DNA of 64,000 nucleotides. It comes from Herpetosiphon geysericola. Lineage in GTDB: Bacteria > Chloroflexota > Chloroflexia > Chloroflexales > Herpetosiphonaceae. Made by a program: the position numbers and the translations under genes. The notes under the pieces were generated by a model. It was not told where the DNA came from, searched no databases, and worked only from the letters and a program-made list of their open reading frames with translations. Within the stretch, counting starts at the first letter, position 1. Each line of letters begins with the position of its first letter. The stretch is from positions 310,001 to 374,000 of the forward strand of contig NZ_LGKP01000035.1 of the NCBI RefSeq assembly GCF_001306135.1, read 5' to 3'. Shown here one piece after another: positions 8,685-16,546 of this stretch.

Positions 8685-8831
8685 AATCCCTGATCCCTAG
8701 CCCCCGACCCCTGATCCCCAAATCCTATGCTCTATGCTATGTGTTCTTCATCCCTCATCCTTCATCCTTCATAATTTTCTCTGTGCACCATATCCCCTAT
8801 GTTCTATGCTCTCTGCTCTATGTTCTTTACT
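8685..8831. repeat. Degenerate heptad tract, 21 units in unbroken phase
   Basis: Counting in sevens from 8685 gives aatccct, gatccct, agccccc, gacccct, gatcccc, aaatcct, atgctct, atgctat, gtgttct, tcatccc, tcatcct, tcatcct, tcataat, and then, after three weaker units, ctatgtt, ctatgct, ctctgct, ctatgtt, ctttact. The word changes twice but the seven-base register does not slip over 147 bases. The tract runs into the stop codon (8827-8829) of the minus-strand gene. Confidence 0.8.
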
Positions 8832-11226
8832 GGCGACTATGGCGGCCTTGGGTGATTTTGGTCAATTCGCTAATAAAGCGATTGAGACCATTGACATAGC
8901 TTTCAAGATAATCGTTGGCAATCCGGCGCGCCAAGTCGCGTCGCCCGGCATTGATAAACAGCCCAACATGCGGGCGGAAGTCGCGTAGCGAAACGTGCAT
9001 CACGCCATTGGCATCGGTAATGACGCCCCAAGCCAAGGTTTTCTTTTCGTTATCGTCTTTGGCGGTAATAAAGCGCGAGAGCGAGCTGGTGTCGGCGACC
9101 GCGCCAACATTTGAAAGCACTTCACGGCCTTTGATCAAATCGTTGAGCACATCGAATTTGCCAGGAATCGCATCGAGCAAGCGTTGCAAGGCCATTGGCA
9201 CATGCGCCAACAAGCGCAACGCTCCCGACGAAGTACTTTCGCCCGATTGGGCAATATCTTTGGCGCGGGCTGAAACCTCGCCAAAACCAGCGATTGTGGC
9301 CAAATAATGCTTTTGGGTGGCCTCGAAGGTATCCCAGACTTCGGCTCGCCACTCTTGGCGCGCCTGATCAAGCAAACTCAACGCTCGTTCGTGCAACTTT
9401 GTAATCTCAAGTTCTTCGAGTGGAACCTCGAAGGTCATGGGATGTAGCCGATCGCTGGGGTTGGGAATGCTGCCATCAACCGGAATTAAAATCGCTGGAT
9501 TGCTGAGCGATTCCTCAAACGCCGTGATTGTTGCTTCAACTGCTGGCTTGAGCTGCGGATCGTTGGCTGCTTCTTGCAACGAGGCCTGCAACTCAGGATT
9601 TGGCTTGTAGGAAACAGCATGGATGGCGCGATAGAGCACCAGAATATCATTAACTGTGATGCGAATTTGGTCGTTGCGTTGCTTGAAGAGCTTGCGCAAA
9701 TCCAATATTTTCTTCAAATCCAGCCCGATTGATTCGGCACTGGCTTCGGCCACGATTTTGGGGCTATCAGCTAAGATCTGCTTTTCTTCCTCATTTAGCT
9801 CGATATTTGGTGCATATGGCCGCACCGTGCCCGCAACTGGAGCTGGTTGACCGCGCAAATAGACCGCCCAAGCCAAGGCTTCGAGGGTCATAATTTCGGC
9901 GACTGCTGAACCCCAAGCGCCATCAAAAAAGATATGCGATTGGTCAAAGACCATACTTGAGCCTGTGTCGATCAAGGTCAAGCCGTGGTCGCCAAGCGCG
10001 CGTTCGGTTAGGCGTACTTCGGCCAAGGGCAAATGGCGTGGGCGGCCATCTGCGTTAAACCAAATTGGCGCACAGCGCAGCGCTTCGAGCTGTTGGCTGG
10101 TTTCAGGCCGCAGCTTGCCCAAAATGCTTGGCAAACTTGCGCGCTTGGTGGTTGCCAAGGGAATCAACGAGGTTGGCGCATGATTGGCGGGGCTGGCAAG
10201 TAGCGCGGCAATCTGGCTGCGCACATTGCTCACATCGTTGGGGCGGGTGCTATTGGGTGCACAGGCAGGAATCAAATAATAATGACCACGCAAGATTAAG
10301 CCAATATGCCAGCTTTGGCGCGGCAAGGCCACCATATTTTCGTTATAGGGCGTGGGTTCAAGGTAGGCTGCCAACGACATTTGGCGTTGATAGGCAGGCA
10401 GCGCAATTTCGCGGGCGCGTTGAAATTGCTTGCCCCAGCGTTCGCGCAGCTCTTTGGGCAAATCGCGGGTCGATTCGGCCATAAATTCATCAAATTTTCG
10501 TTTGCGATAGCTGGCGTAGGTCTCTTGCGATTGCACATCTGGGCCACGGCCATAGGGGCGTTGGCGTTCCCATTGGCTATAGAGGTCGGCAAATTGGCGC
10601 GTTTCAGGATTGACCTTGGTTAAATCGCGCAGCAAAGCCAACGAAACCCGTTCGCGCCATTCATTTTCAAGCAATTCAGGGTAGCTGTGGAGAATATGAA
10701 TTGCCGCCATGACCCAAGCGGTCATGCGGTCGATCGGCGTTAAATTAATGTTATGATCGCTGAGTGTTTCATCGAAGCCGATGGTTTCGTTGGCGTGGCG
10801 GGCGGTATCTTCGCGCAAGGCATAGCCAACATAAAATTGCCATGTGCCTTCGGGAAAGGCATCTTGAGGATCTTTGCCTGCCAATTCGAGCAGCTTTTGA
10901 TAGCCCCAAATAACCGCAGCCGGCCCAGCAAAGAAGGTGCTAAACACTGCTCGATCAAGCGCTTGCTCAACGCCGCGAAACAGCAAATTGACATCGCGTT
11001 TAATCACATTGCCAGCAGGGCGACGGCCTGTGAGCTTGGCCATGCCACTGAGAATAACCCCAGGCACATTGCCAGCTGGCACGACCCGCGAGATTTGGTC
11101 AACAACGGCATCGATCTCCGGCAACGACAACCGCGACACCTGACTGATTGAGATTGAACGTGCAATACTCCGCAAGTTATCAGCAGTCAAATGCGAGGCA
11201 GCGGTAAACTGTTGCTGCGAATCCAT
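8827..11226 (-). CDS. Large conserved-looking hypothetical protein, 799 residues
   Basis: I do not recognise the family. The protein has no signal peptide and only one moderately hydrophobic stretch (around residues 95-115, FFAGPAAVIWGYQKLLELAG). The N-terminal third is helical with a charged, His-bearing segment ALREDTARHANETIGFDE; the central part contains an aromatic segment SWHIGLILRGHYYLIPAC, and the last 300 residues are helical with acidic patches. The start is placed at the ATG at 11226, preceded by GGATGGGG; an in-frame ATG nine codons upstream gives an unlikely Trp/Cys-rich leader. It is a single-gene unit whose stop codon is embedded in a heptad tract. Coding is well supported by the length and by codon use like its neighbours. 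Confidence 0.75.
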   Translation of the reverse strand: MDSQQQFTAASHLTADNLRSIARSISISQVSRLSLPEIDAVVDQISRVVPAGNVPGVILSGMAKLTGRRPAGNVIKRDVNLLFRGVEQALDRAVFSTFFAGPAAVIWGYQKLLELAGKDPQDAFPEGTWQFYVGYALREDTARHANETIGFDETLSDHNINLTPIDRMTAWVMAAIHILHSYPELLENEWRERVSLALLRDLTKVNPETRQFADLYSQWERQRPYGRGPDVQSQETYASYRKRKFDEFMAESTRDLPKELRERWGKQFQRAREIALPAYQRQMSLAAYLEPTPYNENMVALPRQSWHIGLILRGHYYLIPACAPNSTRPNDVSNVRSQIAALLASPANHAPTSLIPLATTKRASLPSILGKLRPETSQQLEALRCAPIWFNADGRPRHLPLAEVRLTERALGDHGLTLIDTGSSMVFDQSHIFFDGAWGSAVAEIMTLEALAWAVYLRGQPAPVAGTVRPYAPNIELNEEEKQILADSPKIVAEASAESIGLDLKKILDLRKLFKQRNDQIRITVNDILVLYRAIHAVSYKPNPELQASLQEAANDPQLKPAVEATITAFEESLSNPAILIPVDGSIPNPSDRLHPMTFEVPLEELEITKLHERALSLLDQARQEWRAEVWDTFEATQKHYLATIAGFGEVSARAKDIAQSGESTSSGALRLLAHVPMALQRLLDAIPGKFDVLNDLIKGREVLSNVGAVADTSSLSRFITAKDDNEKKTLAWGVITDANGVMHVSLRDFRPHVGLFINAGRRDLARRIANDYLESYVNGLNRFISELTKITQGRHSRQ

Positions 11227-11867
11227 GATACCCCATCCACACCACATGCCCAATGGCTAAAAAAATTAATATGCTTATGATAGAGGAGCCTAGGCAGGCT
11301 GTCAAAAGCTTAAAAAGTTGCCCGTTTTGACGCGTTGCGCTGTTATGCTAATCCTACTATATTTTATCGTTTTTTGAAAGCCCACGCTGAAAGGATGAAG
11401 GATGAGGAGCGTTTTATAATTTTTGCTACGAATGGGTGAGTTGGCTATTGGCTTTGGGCTATCGGAAATACGATTGGAAAATCAAAAACCAATAGCCAAC
11501 AGCCTTCAGCAAATAGCTATTACGCAGTTAGCGCCCAACGAATGGCAGATAGCTGCGCTGTTGGCCGTTGGCGGTGTTGCTGATACTCAAGGGTCATCGT
11601 TGATCATTGGTTTGAATGAGCAGAGCATATTGGTTAGATAAGTTTGAGTTGCTGCAAGGCCGTACGATAGGCTGATTCGCTACCATAATTAATAATCTAA
11701 ATTAAGCTGTTATCGTGCTAAAGGTCTACATCCTGCAAGCAAATGCTAGACTGATGCTGAGCGAAGCCAAGCTTAATCGCCCAATACACCTAAGAACTAG
11801 CAGTTGATCAATGGATAGTACTATGCTTAATCGGCGTAATGAATGCTAGAATTGAAAGAGCCAGCCA
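11227..11867. other. Divergent intergenic region with heptad remnants, no gene
   Basis: This 640-base gap separates divergent genes. It contains aaggatg heptads at 11391-11411 and ggctatt-type heptads with inverted arms at 11443-11519. A 72-codon open frame across 11423-11641 follows the repeat words and is not credible as a gene. The remainder shows no tRNA, hairpin or clear promoter to the eye. Confidence 0.55.
11443..11519. repeat. Heptad words ggctatt and inverted atagcca arms
   Basis: The left arm reads ggctatt, ggctttg, ggctatc (11443-11463); the right arm reads aaaacca, atagcca, acagcct, tcagcaa, atagcta (11485-11519). The arms are roughly complementary and could pair across about 20 bases. 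Confidence 0.6.
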
Positions 11868-12395
11868 ATGACAACGCCAACAGCACCCCGACCGAGCCGT
11901 TTGCGCGCAAGCTTAACAATTGGATTGATGATCGCCATCAGCATTGGCTTGTTGCTGGTCGATTTTCGCCATTTTGGCCAATATGGCTATCTGGGCGTTT
12001 TTGTGCTGGTGTTGTTGGGCAATGCGACCGTAGTTGTGCCAGCGCCAGCCTTTATGACCGCCTTGGCTGCTGGGCGCACGCTCAACCCCTGGTTGGTAGG
12101 AGTTATCAGCGGGTTGGGTGCAGGCATCGGCGAATTGACAGGCTATATTGCTGGGCGGGCAGGTCGCAGCGTTTTTGATCAACAACAACGCTTTACCCGT
12201 ATTCAAGGCTACGTTGAACGCTGGGGAGCATTCGCCATTTTTGCGCTAGCAGCCCTCCCCAATCCACTGATGGATTTTGCAGGCATAGCCGCAGGGATCG
12301 CCCGCATGCCAGTGTATAAATTTTTGCTGGCCTGCTGCGCTGGAAAAATCGTGCGCTTTACCATCCTTGCGCTGATCGGTCAATCTACAATGTGA
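11868..12395 (+). CDS. VTT-domain (DedA-like) membrane protein
   Basis: A 175-residue inner-membrane protein of the DedA/VTT (SNARE-associated) superfamily. Hydrophobic segments lie near residues 17-33, 40-62, 75-95 and 120-172. The diagnostic part is the re-entrant region with PAPAFMTALAAGR, followed by GAGIGELTGYIAGR and the later segment RWGAFAIFALAALPNPLMDFAGIAAG, where a conserved Pro and Asp/Asn are expected. Family members act as lipid scramblases or in proton-coupled lipid carrier transport. The start ATG follows GAAAGAG. It is the first gene of a likely three-gene unit with the secreted protein and the histidine phosphatase. Confidence 0.85.
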   Translation: MTTPTAPRPSRLRASLTIGLMIAISIGLLLVDFRHFGQYGYLGVFVLVLLGNATVVVPAPAFMTALAAGRTLNPWLVGVISGLGAGIGELTGYIAGRAGRSVFDQQQRFTRIQGYVERWGAFAIFALAALPNPLMDFAGIAAGIARMPVYKFLLACCAGKIVRFTILALIGQSTM

Positions 12396-12430
12396 TGCCA
12401 GTGTTAGCTTTTTTTGGAAGGGAGGAACAT

Positions 12431-13849
12431 GTGCATCATTTGCTACAGGTTCGTACACTAGGGCTTTTTGGTTTGTTGGCCTTGTTATTAGCTACGGCTG
12501 TGCAGCCCAGCCAAGCGCAACAACCGCTATCGCCAAAAATTAGGCCCGAACCAAGCCTCAGCACGCGCGAACCCTTGCGTAGCCAAGCGCCGCAAGGTGG
12601 CAGCGAATGGCTCGTTCCCTGTGCTGCAAGCGCCGAAAATTGGCAAAGCAGCGTCCGCGATGATACTCCTGCGCTCAATTGTGAAATTTATGTCCCCGAA
12701 GCGGCCATGATTTTTGTGATGGCAACTGGCAGCTTCAGCATGCAAACCAACGTTGTCACCAATACCTACGAAGGCCGGATTGGCCTGACCCTCGATGGCG
12801 TGTTGCGCGAAAGTAGCAATCGTTGGGGCAATGTGTATGCGCTGGGCCAACTCAACACTGGCGAAACCAGCATTTTTGCCAGCACCACCGTGTTTACTGC
12901 CAGCGCTGGCGTGCATACGCTGAGTTTGGTTGGCGGCTTTGTTGGCTATGGCCCTCTGACCTTGAATAACGCGCAATTAACCGTTTTGGCCTTCCCAACC
13001 AACTCGGCCAATATTCAAGTTTGTGCTAGCGACACGGGGCTTGGGGTTTGGCGCGCAACGCCTGCATCAAGTGTGATTCGGGCCTGTAGTTTCAATTTGC
13101 CAAGCAATAGCACCGTCTTTGTCAGCGCCGATGGCTCGGCCTTGCCAATTCCTGGCAACGAGGTGGCGTTGCAATTTCGCTTGGGCGTTGACGAGGCTAC
13201 AACCGGCGATGTACGCACCGATCGCTATGTTGATGTTGATAGTTTAGAGCCAAACAACGAGCAAATCGATGGCAACGATATTTCAACTTCAATTGCTGCA
13301 ACCTTTAATTTGACCGCTGGCAACCATACGATCAATTTTCTCGGCAATGGCAGCGGCAGCGATCAAGCCTATCTTTCGCGCTCAAGTTTGGTGGTTTTGG
13401 CCTTCCCTAGTGGCAGCAACTTCCGCACCTGTACCAGCATGAACGATTCAAGCAGCTTCTTCAGCAATGGCGAATTTAGCTCGTGGGCCAATTGTCTCCT
13501 GACTACGTCTGGGTTCACTCGTGGGATTGTGGTGGGCAATGTGACGGTTGGTCAACAAAATGGCGAGCCACAAGTGCGCACTCGTTTGCGGGCCAACACC
13601 AACGTGCTTTTGGGCAGCACCCGCACCAGCGATCTGACCTTGTTCCGCATGGTTGGCGGCCAAGGCGACGACAAAACCATGACTTCGGTTGGCATGAGCG
13701 AGTTTGCTAGCGGCTTGAACGTCTTTAATTTTGATGGCTATCCAACCAATAGCAGCACCGTGCGCATGATCGATCCCAATATTCATGTACTAGCATTTCC
13801 CGACCCATTCATGTATAAACAATACACGCCATTAACGACTGGCGAATAG
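12431..13849 (+). CDS. Secreted protein with three repeated domains, unknown function
   Basis: The start is a GTG at 12431, five bases after GGGAGG. It opens a classic signal peptide (hydrophobic core LGLFGLLALLLATAV, cleavage near SQA-QQ). The mature part holds three loosely repeated beta-rich units, each closing with a VLAFP segment (LTVLAFP, LVVLAFP, IHVLAFP); the first two are followed by a cysteine. Each unit probably carries one disulfide. The sequence is rich in Asn, Ser and Thr, as in extracellular proteins. No catalytic motif was recognised, and binding or structural roles are the natural guess. The longer in-frame start at 12392 overlaps the VTT stop and lacks a binding site. Confidence 0.75.
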   Translation: MHHLLQVRTLGLFGLLALLLATAVQPSQAQQPLSPKIRPEPSLSTREPLRSQAPQGGSEWLVPCAASAENWQSSVRDDTPALNCEIYVPEAAMIFVMATGSFSMQTNVVTNTYEGRIGLTLDGVLRESSNRWGNVYALGQLNTGETSIFASTTVFTASAGVHTLSLVGGFVGYGPLTLNNAQLTVLAFPTNSANIQVCASDTGLGVWRATPASSVIRACSFNLPSNSTVFVSADGSALPIPGNEVALQFRLGVDEATTGDVRTDRYVDVDSLEPNNEQIDGNDISTSIAATFNLTAGNHTINFLGNGSGSDQAYLSRSSLVVLAFPSGSNFRTCTSMNDSSSFFSNGEFSSWANCLLTTSGFTRGIVVGNVTVGQQNGEPQVRTRLRANTNVLLGSTRTSDLTLFRMVGGQGDDKTMTSVGMSEFASGLNVFNFDGYPTNSSTVRMIDPNIHVLAFPDPFMYKQYTPLTTGE

Positions 13850-13871
13850 TTGCTTAGCCTGTGGGGGAACC

Positions 13872-14465
13872 ATGCGGGTCTATCTGGTGCGCCATGGTCA
13901 ATCGGCAGAAAATGCCGCTGATTTAAAACGCTTAATTGGGCTAGAGGATTTTCGGCAGTTATTGGAGCATGCCCAGCATTCACCATTAACTGCCTTGGGT
14001 CGCGAGCAGGCGGCAAATGTCGCAGAAGAAATAGCCGCATTCAATCCCACCCGTTTGTATAGCAGCCCGTATATTCGGGCCTTCGATACGGCCCAAATTA
14101 TTGCGGCACGGGTTGGGCTGCCAATTCAGACTATCAACGAATTGCACGAGATTAGCGCGATTGTGCCATTTTTGCTGCGCCGCGAGCGCGTGCGACTGTT
14201 GCGCACAATGTATATTCGAGGCTATCTTTCGCAGCTGATTCCGCATCGCCCACTGTGGGGCGAAACGTGGTGGGTGGCGCAGCGCCGCGTGATCAAAGCC
14301 TGGAATACGATGCTTGAACAATGGTCGCCAAGCACCCGCGCGGTCGTGGTTGCCCATCGCGCCTTTATTTGGATGACGCTGCGCTATTTGCAACGCCATG
14401 GCGGCTGGCGAATTGTGCGCCGCAGCACCGAGAATGCAGGTATCTCCGAATTAGAGAGTATTTAA
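13872..14465 (+). CDS. Histidine phosphatase (phosphoglycerate mutase-like)
   Basis: A 197-residue cytoplasmic protein with the phosphohistidine motif RHG at residues 7-9 (YLVRHGQSAEN), the SSPYIRAFDTA segment with the second Arg, and the closing catalytic His in VVVAHRAF. This is the broad-specificity branch of the family; the substrate is not predictable. GGGGGA precedes the ATG. It follows the secreted protein after 22 bases. Its last 15 bases overlap the end of the convergent glycosyltransferase gene. Confidence 0.88.
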   Translation: MRVYLVRHGQSAENAADLKRLIGLEDFRQLLEHAQHSPLTALGREQAANVAEEIAAFNPTRLYSSPYIRAFDTAQIIAARVGLPIQTINELHEISAIVPFLLRRERVRLLRTMYIRGYLSQLIPHRPLWGETWWVAQRRVIKAWNTMLEQWSPSTRAVVVAHRAFIWMTLRYLQRHGGWRIVRRSTENAGISELESI

Positions 14466-15551
14466 CAGCTTCAATAAGCGTTGGGCAACCTGCGACCAGC
14501 TAAATTTGGCGGCTTGAGCGTTGGCTTGAGCCGCCAAATCGTGTTGCCACGCCGGATCATGGCAGATGCGCTCCAAGGCTGCGACCCACGCCGCTTGCTC
14601 GTTTGGCAATAAACAGCCTGCCGCGCCAACTGCTTCTGGCAACGATGAGCTGTTTTGGGCCAACACTGGCGTGCCACAGGCAATTGCTTCGAGTGCTGGT
14701 AAGCCAAAGCCTTCATACAACGAAGGAAAGGCCAGCGCCAACGCGCCACTATACAACGCTGCTAAATCGGCCTCTGGCACATCGGCAATCCGCCAAACTC
14801 GGCCATGCAAGCTGGGATTCGCCAGCAATTGCTCGCTGGCTGGGTTGCGCCAACGCCCACCAAGCACTAAACCAACCTCGCCAGTTTGGGCAACTTGCCA
14901 TGCCTGCAACAAAAAATCGATTTGCTTATGTGGTTTGTCGGAAGCAACATAGACGATATAGCGCTCTGGTAGGCCATATTTGGCGCGTAACGCCGCGATA
15001 TTTGCTGCTGACTGAGGCTGAAATTGCTCGGCAATTCCCACGCCCAAATAGGCCAAACGCTGCGGATTAACGCTATAAAATTGGGCAATATCGCTAGCTG
15101 CTGAATGCGAAATCGTGCCAATCGCTGCTGATTGCTGAATTGCCAGATGATGCAAGGCGGCGATTTGCCAACGCTTGCTGCGGCTAAAACTTGCTGACAC
15201 GCGCCACGAAATCGTATCGTAAATGAACGTGATGCTGGGGCAAGGCTGAAACAACGGGCGAATATAATACGGAAAAATTACCAGCTCGGCATTAATTTCA
15301 CGCAGCAAGCTGCGCCACTCGCCATGTTGGCCCAAACCAAACAAGCCATGCTGCACCCGCGAAATTGCCGAGTGCCGCAAGATTGGTTGCAGATCAAATT
15401 GGGTTTGAGGTTGATGGGTCAAAACCAGATGCAGCTGCTTGGCGAGTGGCGTTTGCAACAACGCCAAGGTCAGATCATAGGTAAAGCGCCCAATCCCAGG
15501 AAAGTGATCATCCAACACCCGTAGATCAAGCGCAATCGTTGCTTGCTTCAT
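14451..15551 (-). CDS. Glycosyltransferase family 4 (GT-B fold)
   Basis: A 366-residue cytoplasmic glycosyltransferase. It has the GT-B N-terminal segment IALDLRVLDDHFPGIGRFTYDL, the hinge region YIVYVASDKPHKQ, and the C-terminal nucleotide-sugar site ALAFPSLYEGFGLPALEAIACG with the E-x7-E glutamates. Such enzymes move hexoses onto lipid or polysaccharide acceptors. The start is the ATG at 15551, which shares bases with the stop of the upstream glycosyltransferase in an ATGA overlap, so translation is probably coupled. Longer starts up to 15632 would extend into the neighbour and are not needed. The pair probably makes an exopolysaccharide or glycolipid; which one cannot be told. Confidence 0.92.
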   Translation of the reverse strand: MKQATIALDLRVLDDHFPGIGRFTYDLTLALLQTPLAKQLHLVLTHQPQTQFDLQPILRHSAISRVQHGLFGLGQHGEWRSLLREINAELVIFPYYIRPLFQPCPSITFIYDTISWRVSASFSRSKRWQIAALHHLAIQQSAAIGTISHSAASDIAQFYSVNPQRLAYLGVGIAEQFQPQSAANIAALRAKYGLPERYIVYVASDKPHKQIDFLLQAWQVAQTGEVGLVLGGRWRNPASEQLLANPSLHGRVWRIADVPEADLAALYSGALALAFPSLYEGFGLPALEAIACGTPVLAQNSSSLPEAVGAAGCLLPNEQAAWVAALERICHDPAWQHDLAAQANAQAAKFSWSQVAQRLLKLLNTL

Positions 15552-16396
15552 GCCCGATACCATCCCCAAATATAGCCCAACGCCCCGACATAGCTGGTTA
15601 ATGCCTTGAGCGGCTTGAAGCTTGGTCGCCACGATGGCGCTGCAAACGAGTAGGGCAAGAAGATATTAATGGGCAAAATCAGTGTGCGCAGCAACCAATA
15701 GGCCAGCGCATGCAACGGTGTTTTGAGCACGCGCCCACGCCCGCGCGCTGGATCGCGCCGCACCTCTTGGGCATGGCCAAGCCCATACAACCAATGTTTG
15801 CGCAATAAAGCCCACAAATTAGCCGGAGCCGGATGCCACGTCCAGGTATTTGGCACCAAAATAAAGCGATAGCCAGCCCGCCGCACCCGGGTAAAAAACT
15901 CAGTATCCACGCCGCGAATTAACTCGTTGTTGAAGCCGCCAACCTCGTCGTACACCGCGCGGCGCATTGCACAGCAGGTTGTGGTTAGTTCGCAATAAAA
16001 TGAAGGCGGATCGGGATTGCTCTCCAGCGGCGTTTGCACGACGGCATGCTCAATGCGGGGCACTTCGCGCGCGACCCAACGCTGAAACGCTGAAGCATCT
16101 GGTGGCAAGAGCTTGGCTGCGCCCGTCACCCCAAGCGTTTGGTCGCTGAGCAACGGCTTGACCAATTGCTCAAGTGCATCGTCATTGGCCAGCACTGCAT
16201 CATCATCAATAAACACCACATAGGGCGCGTTGGTGCGCAGAGTTGCTGTATTGCGCGCCTTGCCGTTGGGCCGCACCCCAACCGCAACCTCGATTTGGCT
16301 TGGCTGCCATGTTTGGCGAGCCAGCGAAGCTCGCAAGGCGCTAATTTCGCCATTCAAGGCCGGAATAACCACCGCAATTTGGGGAATTTCGCTCAC
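15548..16396 (-). CDS. Glycosyltransferase family 2 (GT-A fold)
   Basis: A 282-residue enzyme with IAVVIPALNG at the start, the metal-binding motif FIDDDAVLA and the later segment GGFNNELIRGVDTEFFTRVRRAGY typical of GT2 proteins with an ED-type catalytic region. The C-terminal 60 residues are hydrophobic and amphipathic (AYWLLRTLILPINIFLPYSFA), which suggests membrane association. It is the first gene of the two-gene unit and overlaps the GT4 gene by ATGA. The start ATG lies 150 bases from the divergent cyclase gene. Confidence 0.92.
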   Translation of the reverse strand: MSEIPQIAVVIPALNGEISALRASLARQTWQPSQIEVAVGVRPNGKARNTATLRTNAPYVVFIDDDAVLANDDALEQLVKPLLSDQTLGVTGAAKLLPPDASAFQRWVAREVPRIEHAVVQTPLESNPDPPSFYCELTTTCCAMRRAVYDEVGGFNNELIRGVDTEFFTRVRRAGYRFILVPNTWTWHPAPANLWALLRKHWLYGLGHAQEVRRDPARGRGRVLKTPLHALAYWLLRTLILPINIFLPYSFAAPSWRPSFKPLKALTSYVGALGYIWGWYRA

Positions 16397-16472
16397 AGAT
16401 CATCCATTCAGCTAGCCAATTCAATCTGCGATTAATATACCACGTCGCTCAGAAATCCCTGCTGCTAGGCCG

Positions 16473-16500
16473 TTGTTTTGTTGCCAGAACCCTCTATAAT
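16473..16500 (+). promoter_or_regulatory. Probable sigma-70 promoter of the cyclase gene
   Basis: TTGTTT at 16473-16478 and a perfect TATAAT at 16495-16500 stand 16 bases apart, 47 bases upstream of the cyclase ATG. Confidence 0.55.
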
Positions 16501-16546
16501 GCAGGGTATCGTGATTGATGCTTGCTACTTTACGAAGGTTTAAACC

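Noticed and set aside
8734-8988. 84-codon plus-strand frame
   Set aside because: It is the heptad tract translated, continuing antisense into the 799-residue gene.
11423-11641. 72-codon plus-strand frame
   Set aside because: The frame runs through the ggctatt/atagcca heptad words and has no binding site; the translation follows the repeat.
15552-15632. N-terminal extension of the GT4 protein
   Set aside because: It would overlap the GT2 coding region, while the ATGA junction gives a natural coupled start at 15551.
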